A DNA stretch of 64,000 nt. Origin: Thermoanaerobacterium thermosulfurigenes. GTDB lineage: Bacteria; Bacillota; Thermoanaerobacteria; Thermoanaerobacterales; Thermoanaerobacteraceae. The notes under the pieces were generated by a model. That model did not search any database and was not told the origin of the DNA. It worked only from the letters and a program-made list of their open reading frames with translations. Shown here one piece after another: positions 18,266 through 27,652 of the stretch; positions within the stretch are counted from its first letter, which is position 1, and the number at the start of each line of letters is the position of its first letter. The stretch is taken from contig NZ_JBPODR010000003.1 in NCBI RefSeq assembly GCF_051201035.1, forward strand, positions 1 through 64,000, given 5' to 3'. The translations under genes were made by a program, and so were the position numbers.

Positions 18266-18307
18266 TTTATTCACCTTCTTTTTAAATGTAACGAAATACA
18301 TCCTTTT

Positions 18308-18362
18308 AACATATTCTATGTTAGAATTTTAAATTTTAGGATTGGCTAAAAATGTTGCCAAT
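18308..18362. promoter_or_regulatory. Palindrome-rich operator region between mntR and mntH
   Basis: Three inverted repeats lie in the 119-bp gap between the chosen mntR and mntH starts: AACATA-TTC-TATGTT (18308-18322), TTTTAG-N6-CTAAAA (18334-18351) and ATTGGC-N10-GCCAAT (18341-18362). The second has the TTAGG/CCTAA flavour of DtxR/MntR boxes and is the best operator candidate. Confidence 0.5.
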
Positions 18363-18384
18363 GTGAAAAAGGATGTGACATATT

Positions 18385-19674
18385 ATGAAAGATTTAAATA
18401 GTGTGGCTGTGACAGATTTTGCTGAAAGAAGCAAAAAGGCTTTAGGAAATCTAATTGTAAAGAAGATCGCTGATTTTTTAAAGTATGTAGGTCCAGCGTT
18501 TGTAGTAAGCGTCGCTTATATAGATCCTGGCAATTTTGCTACAAATATAACTGGAGGTGCTAAATACAATTACAGCCTTTTGTGGGTCATCTTGTGGAGC
18601 AATATGATTGCAATCTTTCTACAATATTTATCGGCTAAGTTAGGAATAGCTACTGAAAAAAATCTATCTCAAATGTGTGGAGCCGTATTCTCAAAAAAGA
18701 TTAATGTATTTCTATTTATCGTTTCTGAGATTGCAGCCATTGCAACCACGATGGCAGAATTTTTAGGCGGTGCTGTTGGCATATACCTTCTTTTTAAGAT
18801 TCCATTGGCCTATGCAGGTGTCATAACTGGAATTGTGACGCTTTTCATAACTTATCTACAGAGATTTGGACAGAAGGCAGTTGAGCTAATAATTGAAATA
18901 TTGATAGGTGTAATATGCTTATCGTATGGATTTGAAATGTTTTTAGCAAAGCCAGAATGGCTGAAGGTTGGACTTAGTACCTTGATGCCAACGATTGTCA
19001 ATGAAGATGCCTTGTATATAGCAGTTGGTATGCTGGGAGCTACAGTAATGCCTCACGTAATATTTTTGCATTCTCAATTAGTTCAAAGTAGAAACAAGGG
19101 GTTAAGCTTAAAAGAGAAAAGGCACCACTTATCAATGGAAAGGCTGGACATTGTGATAGCCATGAACATTGCTTTTATTGTCAATGCGGCCATGGTAATT
19201 GTGTCAGCGGCAGTTTTCTTTAAAAATGGTATTTATGTTGATTCTATAGAAGATGCTCACAGATCATTAGAACCTTTATTGGGCTCTTTTTCAGGTATAG
19301 CTTTTGCATTAGCCCTTTTATCATCGGGATTTTCATCGTCTGCAGTTGGGACTATGGCAGGTGAGACGGTTATGGATGGATTTTTAAATAAAACTTTTCC
19401 TCCACTTTTAAAAAGGATTATTACGATAATACCGTCAATGGCAGTGCTTTTCTTAGGTGTAAATCCAATGAATGCCCTCATATTAAGCCAAGTCGTTTTA
19501 AGTTTTGCCCTTCCATTTGCTATAATACCACTGTTGTTAATAACTTCTAAAAGAGAATACATGGGGGAATTAGTAAACAATTTGGCTGCCACAATTGTAG
19601 GATGGATAATTTCGATTTTTATAATACTTTTAAACGGAATACTTTTGTATACTACCTTTCAAGGAATGTTTTGA
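18385..19674 (+). CDS. mntH: NRAMP-family Mn2+/Fe2+ transporter
   Basis: A 429-residue membrane protein with about eleven helices that imports divalent metal with protons. The signature DPGN is at residues 47-50 and the second metal-site motif MPHVIFLHS at 222-230. In many NRAMPs the position after MPH is Asn; here it is Val, a modest deviation. The first 30 residues form a basic cytoplasmic leader. AAGGATGTGA precedes the ATG. Divergent mntR and the palindromes between them imply manganese repression. A strong terminator follows. Confidence 0.92.
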   Translation: MKDLNSVAVTDFAERSKKALGNLIVKKIADFLKYVGPAFVVSVAYIDPGNFATNITGGAKYNYSLLWVILWSNMIAIFLQYLSAKLGIATEKNLSQMCGAVFSKKINVFLFIVSEIAAIATTMAEFLGGAVGIYLLFKIPLAYAGVITGIVTLFITYLQRFGQKAVELIIEILIGVICLSYGFEMFLAKPEWLKVGLSTLMPTIVNEDALYIAVGMLGATVMPHVIFLHSQLVQSRNKGLSLKEKRHHLSMERLDIVIAMNIAFIVNAAMVIVSAAVFFKNGIYVDSIEDAHRSLEPLLGSFSGIAFALALLSSGFSSSAVGTMAGETVMDGFLNKTFPPLLKRIITIIPSMAVLFLGVNPMNALILSQVVLSFALPFAIIPLLLITSKREYMGELVNNLAATIVGWIISIFIILLNGILLYTTFQGMF

Positions 19675-19682
19675 ACAAAGCA

Positions 19683-19710
19683 AAAAGATGTCCGCATAGG
19701 GACATCTTTT
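19683..19710 (+). terminator. Terminator of mntH
   Basis: An 11-bp stem AAAAGATGTCC/GGACATCTTTT with a 6-base loop. It is close to symmetrical, so it may also stop transcription from the opposite strand. Confidence 0.8.
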
Positions 19711-19745
19711 ATACTAAACAAATGCAAAAATAGGAGGAGAAAATC

Positions 19746-20126
19746 TTAAAGCTCTGCAGTCCACAAGCCGTGCAAATTGCAATATGCCCAAGCTTGAATC
19801 TTCGCTGCATCTGTCTTGAATGTGGCCTCAGGTTTATCGCCTGGTTTTAACATCTTTCTCATGTAAATTCCGTCAGCTAAAATTGAAATCCACTCTATGT
19901 AGTGTTTTTCCTCCATAGGATGTTCTACGCTGCCAACTTTTACTGTTACTGTATCGCCGTCTTTTAGTATCACAGGAACGTGTTTTTCTTTGCTGGCATC
20001 AACTGTATTTACTATTTGCTCTTCCATTGGCTTTTCACAGCATGTCAATGTTCCATCACCGGCATTTAAAACTTCTACAACATTTCCGCATTCCTTGCAT
20101 TTGTAAACTCCAAATAAATTTGTCAT
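19746..20126 (-). CDS. dfx: Desulfoferrodoxin (superoxide reductase)
   Basis: Reduces superoxide to peroxide, the anaerobe's alternative to dismutase. All ligands are visible. The N-terminal desulforedoxin iron site uses Cys10, Cys13, Cys29 and Cys30. The catalytic SOR iron site uses His49, His69, His75, Cys116 and His119. At 126 residues it is a full-length two-iron member. The ATG follows AAAGGAGG. It has its own promoter, with a long leader carrying an inverted repeat. Confidence 0.96.
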   Translation of the reverse strand: MTNLFGVYKCKECGNVVEVLNAGDGTLTCCEKPMEEQIVNTVDASKEKHVPVILKDGDTVTVKVGSVEHPMEEKHYIEWISILADGIYMRKMLKPGDKPEATFKTDAAKIQAWAYCNLHGLWTAEL

Positions 20127-20151
20127 AAGAAAAAACCTCCTTTTAATTTAA

Positions 20152-20221
20152 AGATAATTTATTTCTTTTGATAAAAATTATCTTTTGTAAATATTATACA
20201 CCTCGTATAAATTAAAATCAA
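20152..20221 (-). promoter_or_regulatory. Promoter and leader inverted repeat of dfx
   Basis: Minus-strand TTGATT (20221-20216) and TATAAT (20198-20193) are exactly 17 bp apart. In the leader AGATAATTT (20152-20160) and AAATTATCT (20174-20182) form a 9-bp inverted repeat with a 13-base spacer, possibly a hairpin or operator. Confidence 0.65.
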
Positions 20222-20317
20222 GTAGTATTATAATAATATATTTTTGATAAAAATATGCTAATATATTGTATGAAAGCTTTGATGTTTTTGGAATACATGT
20301 TAAGAAGGTGAAAAAAG

Positions 20318-21733
20318 ATGAGCTACAGGATAGAACACGATATTTTAGGATATATGGAAGTGCCTAATGATGCTTATTATGGCATTCACAGTTTAAGAGC
20401 TCATGAAAATTTCAATTTGTCAGGTGAACCAATTCACAGAGAGCTTATAATAGCACTGGCGCAAGTAAAAAAGGCGGCTGCTATAGCCAATAGAAACATA
20501 AAATTGCTTGATAAAAAAATTGCAGATGCTATAATTATTGCATGTGATGAAATAATCGAAGGTAAATTTCACGACCAATTCATCGTTGATGCACTTCAGG
20601 GTGGAGCAGGTACATCTGCAAATATGAATATGAATGAAGTCATAGCAAACAGGGCGATAGAGCTGCTTGGCGGCGAAAAAGGGAATTACGATTTAGTAAA
20701 TCCCGTTGATCATGTAAACTTAAGCCAATCCACAAACGATGTTTTTCCTACTGCTGTAAGAATAGCTGCTATTAAACTTTTAAAGCCTTTAAGTGAAAGC
20801 TTTGCTAATCTACAAGTAGCGCTTCAAGAAAAGGAAGATGAGTTTAAAGACGTAATTAAGATGGGCAGGACGGAACTGCAAGATGCTGTGCCTGTGATGC
20901 TGGGTCAGGAGTTTGGAGCATATGCACAGGCAATCGCAAGGGATAGGTGGAGGATATACAAAGTGGAGGAAAGGCTAAGGCAGGTGAATATAGGAGGGAC
21001 TGCTGTCGGTACAGGGCTAAATGCTGACATAAGGTATATCTATAGCGTCATTGAGATTTTAAGAGACATAACAGGAATTGGACTTGCCAGAGCTGAGTAC
21101 ATGATGGATCCTACTCAAAATAACGATGTTTTTGTGGAAGTATCAGGTATGTTGAAAGCTGCTGCTACAAACCTTATCAAGATATCTAATGATATTAGAC
21201 TTATGTCATCAGGTCCAAGATGTGGACTTATGGAGATAACCATACCGGAAGTACAAGCTGGTTCGTCTATAATGCCAGGCAAGATAAATCCAGTAATACC
21301 TGAGGCAGTAAAACAGGCAGCATATCAAGTATTGTCCTGCGATTATGCTATCACATTAGGAGTACAATCTGGTGAATTTGAGCTTAATTTCACATTGCCG
21401 CTTATTGCCTATAATCTTTTCAACGAAATTGATCTTCTTAAAAATGCAGTAGACATGTTTATATATAAATGCATAAAAGGTATAGAGGCTAATCGACATC
21501 ACCTTGAAGAAATGGTGGAAAACAGCTTATCATATGCGATTGTGTTAAGCCCTCATTTGGGATACGAAAAAGCATCTATGATAGCAAAAGAGGCTAAAGA
21601 GGAAGGAAAGACGATAAGAGAAGTTGCTAAAAAATATTTAAAAGAAGAACAGCTTGATGTCATACTTAATGAATATGAAATGACAAAACCGGGTATACCG
21701 GGATTAAAAAGATTGAGAGGGGAAAATAGATGA
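20318..21733 (+). CDS. aspA: Aspartate ammonia-lyase
   Basis: Deaminates aspartate to fumarate, or the reverse. It is a fumarase/aspartase superfamily member of 471 residues. The SS-loop signature GSSIMPGKINP is near residue 320, and STNDVFPTA and the DPTQNND segment are typical of aspartases rather than fumarases (which carry GTGLN with a different tail). The start follows AGAAGGTG. The stop codon overlaps the hydF start as ATGA, so the two are translationally coupled. This pairing links fumarate/aspartate metabolism to hydrogenase assembly, perhaps because maturation releases or uses related metabolites; the reason is unknown to me. Confidence 0.88.
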   Translation: MSYRIEHDILGYMEVPNDAYYGIHSLRAHENFNLSGEPIHRELIIALAQVKKAAAIANRNIKLLDKKIADAIIIACDEIIEGKFHDQFIVDALQGGAGTSANMNMNEVIANRAIELLGGEKGNYDLVNPVDHVNLSQSTNDVFPTAVRIAAIKLLKPLSESFANLQVALQEKEDEFKDVIKMGRTELQDAVPVMLGQEFGAYAQAIARDRWRIYKVEERLRQVNIGGTAVGTGLNADIRYIYSVIEILRDITGIGLARAEYMMDPTQNNDVFVEVSGMLKAAATNLIKISNDIRLMSSGPRCGLMEITIPEVQAGSSIMPGKINPVIPEAVKQAAYQVLSCDYAITLGVQSGEFELNFTLPLIAYNLFNEIDLLKNAVDMFIYKCIKGIEANRHHLEEMVENSLSYAIVLSPHLGYEKASMIAKEAKEEGKTIREVAKKYLKEEQLDVILNEYEMTKPGIPGLKRLRGENR

Positions 21734-22965
21734 ATACGACGCCAAATGCATCGAGATTGCATATATCAATATTTGGCAGAAGAAACGCGGGAAAATCAAG
21801 CATAATAAATGCACTTACAAATCAAAACATCGCTATTGTTTCCGATGTAGCAGGTACTACAACAGATCCTGTGCATAAAGCGATGGAGATACTGCCAATA
21901 GGCCCTGTAGTGATAATAGATACTGCAGGACTTGATGATACAGGAGAGCTGGGGGAACTAAGGGTCAAAAAAACGTATGAAGTACTAAATAGGACGGATC
22001 TTGCTTTGCTTGTAATAGATGGCATGGTTGGACCGTCGAAGTTTGAGGAGGAAATTTTAGATAAGATCAGAGAAAAAAACATTCCAGTTGTAGGTGTTTT
22101 AAACAAAGCTGATCTGGCTCAATTTAATTTCATTCAAAAAGCTGATTGGGAAAAGAGATTAAAATTAGAGCTTGTTGAGACGTCTGCCAATAGCGGTTAT
22201 GGCATAGAAGAGCTTAAAAGGCAAATAATTAAAAAGGCCCCTTACGATGATAAAGAGCTTTCTTTGGTGTCTGATTTGATAAATCCTGGTGATTTTGTCG
22301 TACTTGTAGTTCCTATAGATAAGGCTGCACCTAAAGGGAGGCTTATACTACCGCAGCAGCAGGTGATAAGAGAAGTGATTGAAAGTGATGCTATAGCTAT
22401 TGTCACAAAGGAATACGAGCTGAAAGAAACATTGGAGAATTTAGGGAAGAAACCGGCATTAGTTATTACTGACTCGCAGGTTTTCTTAAAAGTAAGTGCA
22501 GATACACCTCGAGACATACCTTTAACATCTTTTTCAATTCTCTTTGCAAGGTACAAAGGGGACCTTGACGAATTGACAAAAGGGCTTAAAGCATTAGAAA
22601 GGCTTAAACCTGGCGATAAGGTTCTTATAGCAGAAGGATGTACACACCACAGGCAGTCGGATGATATAGGAAAAGTAAAAATACCCAGGTGGATACGTCA
22701 AATTGTCGGAGGTGATATTCAATTTGATTTTTCAAGTGGCATGACATTTCCAGACAATCTTGAACAGTACAAGCTTATTGTTCATTGCGGTGGCTGTATG
22801 CTTAATAAGAGAGAAATGATGTACAGAATATCTTACGCAAAAGGCAAAGAAATACCGATTGTAAATTATGGGCTTTTGATTGCGTACGTGCAAGGGATTT
22901 TGCCTCGGGCAATTGAGATGTTTCCGTCTGCAAAGCTTATTTACGATGATGACCAGCAATATTGA
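21730..22965 (+). CDS. hydF: [FeFe]-hydrogenase maturation GTPase HydF
   Basis: Scaffold GTPase that carries the 2Fe precursor and inserts it into HydA. The 411 residues show an N-terminal G-domain (P-loop around residues 16-24, DTAG at 64-67, NKAD at 125-128), a dimerisation domain, and a C-terminal cluster domain with Cys304 in EGCTHH and Cys353/Cys356 in HCGGC. HydE, HydG and the hydrogenase itself are not in the window. Its stop codon lies in the loop of the terminator hairpin. Confidence 0.95.
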   Translation: MNTTPNASRLHISIFGRRNAGKSSIINALTNQNIAIVSDVAGTTTDPVHKAMEILPIGPVVIIDTAGLDDTGELGELRVKKTYEVLNRTDLALLVIDGMVGPSKFEEEILDKIREKNIPVVGVLNKADLAQFNFIQKADWEKRLKLELVETSANSGYGIEELKRQIIKKAPYDDKELSLVSDLINPGDFVVLVVPIDKAAPKGRLILPQQQVIREVIESDAIAIVTKEYELKETLENLGKKPALVITDSQVFLKVSADTPRDIPLTSFSILFARYKGDLDELTKGLKALERLKPGDKVLIAEGCTHHRQSDDIGKVKIPRWIRQIVGGDIQFDFSSGMTFPDNLEQYKLIVHCGGCMLNKREMMYRISYAKGKEIPIVNYGLLIAYVQGILPRAIEMFPSAKLIYDDDQQY

Positions 22966-22982
22966 AGCTGGTCATCATTTTA
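22946..22982. terminator. Convergent terminator between hydF and the MFS gene
   Basis: A perfect 12-bp stem ATGATGACCAGC/GCTGGTCATCAT with a 9-base loop that contains the hydF stop. TTTTA follows on the plus strand. Confidence 0.85.
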
Positions 22983-24245
22983 GTCGTCTTCGGCAATATT
23001 TGAAGAAAAGCTCTTTTTATACTTAAATAATACTACATACAGTATATATGCGATGCCTATAATGCCGCTTATTATAAATGTCATGTGTGCGCCTACTTTT
23101 TCTGCAAGGCTTCCTGCGTAAATGGCACCTATAGGTGTGACGCCTCCAAATACTAAAGAGTATACGCTCATGACTCTTCCTCTAAATCTGTTGCTGGAAT
23201 TAAGCTGTACGGTGGTATTTGCCGATGCAGAGAAAGTAATCATAGAAAATCCAGATAAAGCGAGGAGAATCGTTGTAAGCCAATAGTAGCTTTGAAAACC
23301 GATTAAGATTTGGAAGACACATAAGCCACATCCACCTAATATGAGATAGAATGGTTTTGCGCCTTTCTTGCTTAATGATGCCAGTATTAGAGCGCCTATT
23401 AATGCGCCAACACCCATTGATGACATGAGAAAGCCGTATCCTGTGGAATTTTGATTTAAGATGTTTTTTGCAAACACAGGCACTAAAACATTGAAATTTA
23501 TGGCGAATGTGCTTAAAACCGCCATCATGAGTATAGTAGCGAAAATTATCGGTGTATTTTTGATGTAGAGAAGCCCTTCTTTTATGTCGGCTATCACATC
23601 TTCCTTTTTTAGCATTACTTTTGATTTGTTCATTTTTACGTCAATAAAGATTAACCCGGTGATTACTGCAATAAAGCTTAATGCATTGAGGTAAAAGCAC
23701 AGTGCATAACCTAAAAGACCTATAAGCACGCCTGCTATGCCAGGTCCTATGATTCTGGCTGCATTGAATATGGAAGAATTAAGTGATATTGCATTCATCA
23801 AGTCTTCTTTGCCAACTAAATCGATTATAAATGATTGCCTTGCAGGATTGTCTATGGTGTTTATGAAACCGACGATGGTTGCTAAAACGAGTATTTCCCA
23901 GTAGTTTATTGCGTTTAGTGCAGTTAGCGTTGCAAGAGCCAAAGCTGTCATCATTAGGCTTGTCTGAGTAAATATAAGGATTTTCCTCTTTGGAAATCTA
24001 TCTATTACGACACCAGCAAACAGAGATAAAAAAAGCATAGGCAAAAATTGAAGGGCGCTGACGACACCCAACAAGAATGCAGAATTGGTCAATTTAAGGA
24101 CTAACCAATCTTGACCAATATTTTGCATCCATGTGCCTATGAGGGATATCATTTGTCCAAACCAAAACAATCTGAAATTTCTATGCCTTAATGCAGGGAA
24201 AACACTGTCGGTCAGTTTATCAAGAAAAATATAGAATGAGTTCAA
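22980..24245 (-). CDS. MFS efflux transporter (MFS_3/enterobactin-exporter type)
   Basis: A 421-residue, twelve-helix major facilitator. The N-terminal RHRNFRLFWFGQ, GTWMQNIGQDWLVL and the cytoplasmic loop DRFPKRKIL are typical of the MFS_3 group, which includes multidrug and siderophore exporters. The TTG at 24245 is 8 bases after AGGAGG. It lies 12 bases downstream of an Xre-TPR regulator gene on the same strand, which suggests the regulator controls it. The substrate is not predictable. Confidence 0.85.
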   Translation of the reverse strand: MNSFYIFLDKLTDSVFPALRHRNFRLFWFGQMISLIGTWMQNIGQDWLVLKLTNSAFLLGVVSALQFLPMLFLSLFAGVVIDRFPKRKILIFTQTSLMMTALALATLTALNAINYWEILVLATIVGFINTIDNPARQSFIIDLVGKEDLMNAISLNSSIFNAARIIGPGIAGVLIGLLGYALCFYLNALSFIAVITGLIFIDVKMNKSKVMLKKEDVIADIKEGLLYIKNTPIIFATILMMAVLSTFAINFNVLVPVFAKNILNQNSTGYGFLMSSMGVGALIGALILASLSKKGAKPFYLILGGCGLCVFQILIGFQSYYWLTTILLALSGFSMITFSASANTTVQLNSSNRFRGRVMSVYSLVFGGVTPIGAIYAGSLAEKVGAHMTFIISGIIGIAYILYVVLFKYKKSFSSNIAEDD

Positions 24246-24257
24246 TTAAAATGCCTC

Positions 24258-25574
24258 CTATTTGTAATAGTCACATAAAAGCTCAATGGATTTATTAAAA
24301 TTTTCACTGGCTAAATCAGGCTTGCCAATCGATATATACAAGTTTCCTAAAGCTTTGTAAGCATCTGAAAGTTCTCTTTTAAGCCCCAGCTTTTTTAATA
24401 TTTCCAATGATTTATTTAGTTCTGATGCAGATTGTTTAAAATCCTTGAGTTTTAAATGTATAGTGCCCAGCAAAGTGTACAACCTGCCAATCTCTTCTTC
24501 CGCATTCAGCTCTTTTAATATATTCATGGATGAATTTATGTGTTCAAGAGCTTTATCATAATTTTCTAAGTAAAATTCTATTCTGCCTAATTCAGTCAGA
24601 TTACATGCCATACCTGTTTTATTGCCTAAATCCTTGTACATAGCGTAACTTTTAAGGAAATATCTTTTTGCTATATCGTATTTCTTAAGGTCTGTATAGA
24701 CAAATCCCAATAAGTTATATTCGCTGGCAATGTCGCCTTTTATGTTTAATGCCTTACTTATTACTAAAGACTTTCTTATGTAATTTAGTGCATCATTGTA
24801 TTCTTTTAATTTGTAACTTATAAGTCCGAGGCCATTGTTGCACTTTGCAATGTAGTCAACAGTGTTTGTCATTGTGGCATAGTTTAAACAGTTTAAGTAG
24901 TAATCCCTCGATTTTATGAGTTCTCCCAGCTTGTTGTAAAGATCGCCGATGCTATAAAGTATCTTGCATTTAACTTCATAATTTATTATACTGCTTTTTT
25001 CGAATTCGTCGATAGCTTTCAAATAAAAAATCAGCGAAGTATCAGGAATTTGTAATTTTTCATGACACAAACCTATGTTGTAGTATATTTCAACGAGGAT
25101 TTCGTGTAAAGAATTTTGAGAAAAGTAATTTAAGCATTTGTTAAGTGAGTCCAAAGCTGATTTGTAATCTTCAGTTTTGATGTACGTTCGACCTAAATAA
25201 AAACTTATAATATTTAAAGTATATTCATCTACATTAAGCTCTAAAGCTTTTTGATAGTAAGATATAGCTTCAGTTAAATTTCCACTGTCAAGCGACTTTC
25301 TTCCTTCGATTACTGATTTCAATACTTTTTTGTAAGTATTTATCTCATCTATAAGTTCTGCTTTGTCTTTGTAATCGTCATCAAGAAAGTACACCAGCGG
25401 TTTGTTCAATTTCTTTGCAATAAAATCTAAAGCTTTTAATGAAGGATTTATTTTGCCCTTTTCTATCAAACTTATATAACCTTTTGAAAATTCATCACCT
25501 GAAATATCACCCTGTTTTAAAAGGAGTTTTTTTCTTTCATCTCTGATTTTCTTTCCTAACTTAACTACATCCAT
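24258..25574 (-). CDS. Xre-type helix-turn-helix protein with TPR repeats
   Basis: 438 residues. The HTH domain spans about 1-65 (GKKIRDERKKL, then GYISLIEKGKINPSLKAL). The rest is a long array of tetratricopeptide repeats (roughly nine or ten, with A-x-x-Y-x-x-A/S-L-x patterns). This is the layout of RRNPP-like or RapA/PlcR-type regulators, in which TPRs often bind a peptide, but no cognate peptide gene is visible next to it. GGGAGGGAGG precedes the ATG. It is first in a two-gene unit with the MFS exporter, and regulation of that exporter is likely. Confidence 0.82.
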   Translation of the reverse strand: MDVVKLGKKIRDERKKLLLKQGDISGDEFSKGYISLIEKGKINPSLKALDFIAKKLNKPLVYFLDDDYKDKAELIDEINTYKKVLKSVIEGRKSLDSGNLTEAISYYQKALELNVDEYTLNIISFYLGRTYIKTEDYKSALDSLNKCLNYFSQNSLHEILVEIYYNIGLCHEKLQIPDTSLIFYLKAIDEFEKSSIINYEVKCKILYSIGDLYNKLGELIKSRDYYLNCLNYATMTNTVDYIAKCNNGLGLISYKLKEYNDALNYIRKSLVISKALNIKGDIASEYNLLGFVYTDLKKYDIAKRYFLKSYAMYKDLGNKTGMACNLTELGRIEFYLENYDKALEHINSSMNILKELNAEEEIGRLYTLLGTIHLKLKDFKQSASELNKSLEILKKLGLKRELSDAYKALGNLYISIGKPDLASENFNKSIELLCDYYK

Positions 25575-25737
25575 CAGAAATTGGCCTCCCTCCCCCTTTT
25601 TATTATAAAATATATTATAATTTAACTAGTTGAAATTTTCAATCGCTTTTATTTGTGCTATTAATATATTTTAAGCAAAGTGAAATTTTTGCTGATTTAA
25701 CATTGTAGAAATTTGTTTTTTTGTGTGAATTCAATGG

Positions 25738-25743
25738 TATAAT
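25738..25743 (+). promoter_or_regulatory. -10 element upstream of mazG
   Basis: TATAAT at 25738-25743 is preceded by TTGTTT at 25713-25718 with a long 19-bp spacer. A weak promoter call. Confidence 0.35.
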
Positions 25744-25770
25744 ATTAATTAAATAGTCGGAGGTGTAAAA

Positions 25771-27258
25771 ATGGGCAAATTAACCATAGTAGGGCTTGGA
25801 CCTGGAGAGTTTGAACACATGACAATTGAAACTATTGAAAAGATGAAAAATGCAGACAAGTTGTATTTAAGGACGGAAAAGCATCCTGTTGTAAAATATT
25901 TAAAGGATATGGGATTGTCTTTTGAAACTTTCGATAAAATTTATGAAATGGGCTCGACATTTGAGGAAGTTTATGATAATATTACTCGGGAAATAATAGA
26001 AATTGCCGAAAAATGCGATAATGTAGTCTATGCTGTTCCAGGCAATCCTTTAGTTGCAGAAAAAACTGTTGAGTATCTGTTAAAGTTTTTAAATGACAGT
26101 GACGATATAAAGGTAGAAGTTGTTCCTGCCATGAGCTTTGTGGATGTTGTCGTAAATGAATTAAAAATAGATCCTATTTATGGATTGAAAATCATCGATG
26201 GACTGTCTCTTGATAGTATAAAACCTGACAAAAGGTGCAATAATTTAGTAACACAGGTTTACAATAAAAGAGTAGCTTCAGAAGTAAAGCTTAAGCTTAT
26301 GGACATTTACGGCGACGAATTTCTGGTAACGGTTGTAAAAAGTGCAGGTGTAAAAGGTGAACAGCGAATCGAAACCATGCCTTTGTATGAAATTGACATG
26401 ATAGATTGGATCGATTACCTTACATCTATATTTATACCGCCTGCCAAAGGCACTTTTAAATCAAGGTACGATATAGATGACTTGCTGGACATAATGGCAA
26501 AGCTCAGGGGTGAAAATGGATGTCCTTGGGATAAAGAGCAGGATCACAGCACATTAAAAAGATATTTGATTGAAGAATGCTATGAAGTAATCGATGCAAT
26601 AGAGAACAATTCAGACGAAAGTTTATTGGAAGAGCTTGGAGACGTTTTGCTGCAAGTGGTTTTTCACTCTCAAATAGCTGATGAGAGAAAGGCATTCGAC
26701 TTTCATGATGTATGTGATGCCGAGTGCAAAAAGATGATTTACAGGCATCCTCATGTGTTTGGAGTGGAGGAAATAGCTACTTCAGCAGATGTTCTAAAAA
26801 GGTGGGATGAAATAAAGAAAGATGAAAAAGGCTTTAAATCCCACACAAATGAGTTAAAAAGTGTTCCAAGGTCTATGCCAGCATTGATTAGGGGTTATAA
26901 AGTTCAAGAAAAAGCAGCTAAAGTAGGCTTTGACTGGGACAATGTAGACGACGCAATGGCAAAAGTCTATGAAGAATTAAATGAATTTAAGGAGGTGTAT
27001 AAAGGGGAAGACGAAAATGATAAAATAGAAGAATTAGGTGATTTGATTTTTGCTGTCGTAAATGTTGCTAGATTTTTGAAAATTGACCCCGAAATTGCTG
27101 TCCATAAGACCATTGAAAAATTCATCCAAAGGTTTAATTACATAGAAGATGCAGCAGAGAAATCTGGACATAAATTGGAAGACATGACATTATCTGAGAT
27201 GGATAGCCTTTGGAACGAGGCAAAAATGAATAAATTTAATAAAAAAGCACAAAAATAA
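25771..27258 (+). CDS. mazG: MazG nucleotide pyrophosphohydrolase with N-terminal methylase domain (YabN type)
   Basis: A 495-residue fusion. Residues 1-220 form a tetrapyrrole/SAM-methylase fold (VGLGPGEFEHMT; VPGNPLVAEKT). The MazG part begins with LRGENGCPWDKEQ near 245 and carries the acidic motifs EECYEV and EELGDVLLQ; a second, MazG-like half contains EELGDLIFAVVN. It is expected to hydrolyse non-canonical NTPs; the role of the methylase half is unclear. This is the first gene of the conserved yabN-yabO-yabP-yabQ-divIC-yabR order. Confidence 0.92.
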   Translation: MGKLTIVGLGPGEFEHMTIETIEKMKNADKLYLRTEKHPVVKYLKDMGLSFETFDKIYEMGSTFEEVYDNITREIIEIAEKCDNVVYAVPGNPLVAEKTVEYLLKFLNDSDDIKVEVVPAMSFVDVVVNELKIDPIYGLKIIDGLSLDSIKPDKRCNNLVTQVYNKRVASEVKLKLMDIYGDEFLVTVVKSAGVKGEQRIETMPLYEIDMIDWIDYLTSIFIPPAKGTFKSRYDIDDLLDIMAKLRGENGCPWDKEQDHSTLKRYLIEECYEVIDAIENNSDESLLEELGDVLLQVVFHSQIADERKAFDFHDVCDAECKKMIYRHPHVFGVEEIATSADVLKRWDEIKKDEKGFKSHTNELKSVPRSMPALIRGYKVQEKAAKVGFDWDNVDDAMAKVYEELNEFKEVYKGEDENDKIEELGDLIFAVVNVARFLKIDPEIAVHKTIEKFIQRFNYIEDAAEKSGHKLEDMTLSEMDSLWNEAKMNKFNKKAQK

Positions 27259-27332
27259 GCTTAAACTAGCAGGATTTTTAAGATTTGTGAAGAATAAATA
27301 AGTGTAGTATAAATTACTAAGGAGGTATTATG

Positions 27333-27608
27333 GTGAATAAGGCAGATCTTGTTACTAAGATTGCAGAAAAAAGTGAGTTAACAAAAAAGGATGCAGAAAA
27401 GGCATTAAATGCATTTGTTGATGCAGTTCAAGAAGCGTTAAAACAAGGAGACAAAGTTCAATTAGTAGGTTTTGGAACATTCGAAGTAAGGGAAAGAGCA
27501 GAAAGAAAGGGTAGAAATCCACAGACAAAAGAGGAAATTACGATTCCTGCTTCAAAAGCACCAGTGTTTAAAGCAGGAAAGGCATTAAAAGATTTAGTAA
27601 ATGCATAA
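27333..27608 (+). CDS. hup: HU-type DNA-binding protein
   Basis: Histone-like dimer that bends DNA in the nucleoid; 91 residues, full length. VGFGTFEVRERAERKGRNP and PASKAPVFKAGKALK form the DNA-binding arm and the C-terminal helix. AAGGAGG at 27319-27325 is 4 bases from the ATG at 27330 and 7 from the adjoining GTG at 27333. The GTG gives the canonical NKADLV start, so I prefer it. It has its own strong terminator, so it is probably the most abundant transcript here. Confidence 0.95.
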   Translation: MNKADLVTKIAEKSELTKKDAEKALNAFVDAVQEALKQGDKVQLVGFGTFEVRERAERKGRNPQTKEEITIPASKAPVFKAGKALKDLVNA

Positions 27609-27609
27609 G

Positions 27610-27637
27610 ATCAGGTCGTATGACCTGATTGTTTTTT
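27610..27637 (+). terminator. Terminator of hup
   Basis: An 8-bp stem ATCAGGTC/GACCTGAT with loop GTAT, then TG and seven Ts. Confidence 0.88.
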
Positions 27638-27652
27638 TGGAGGACGATGGAC

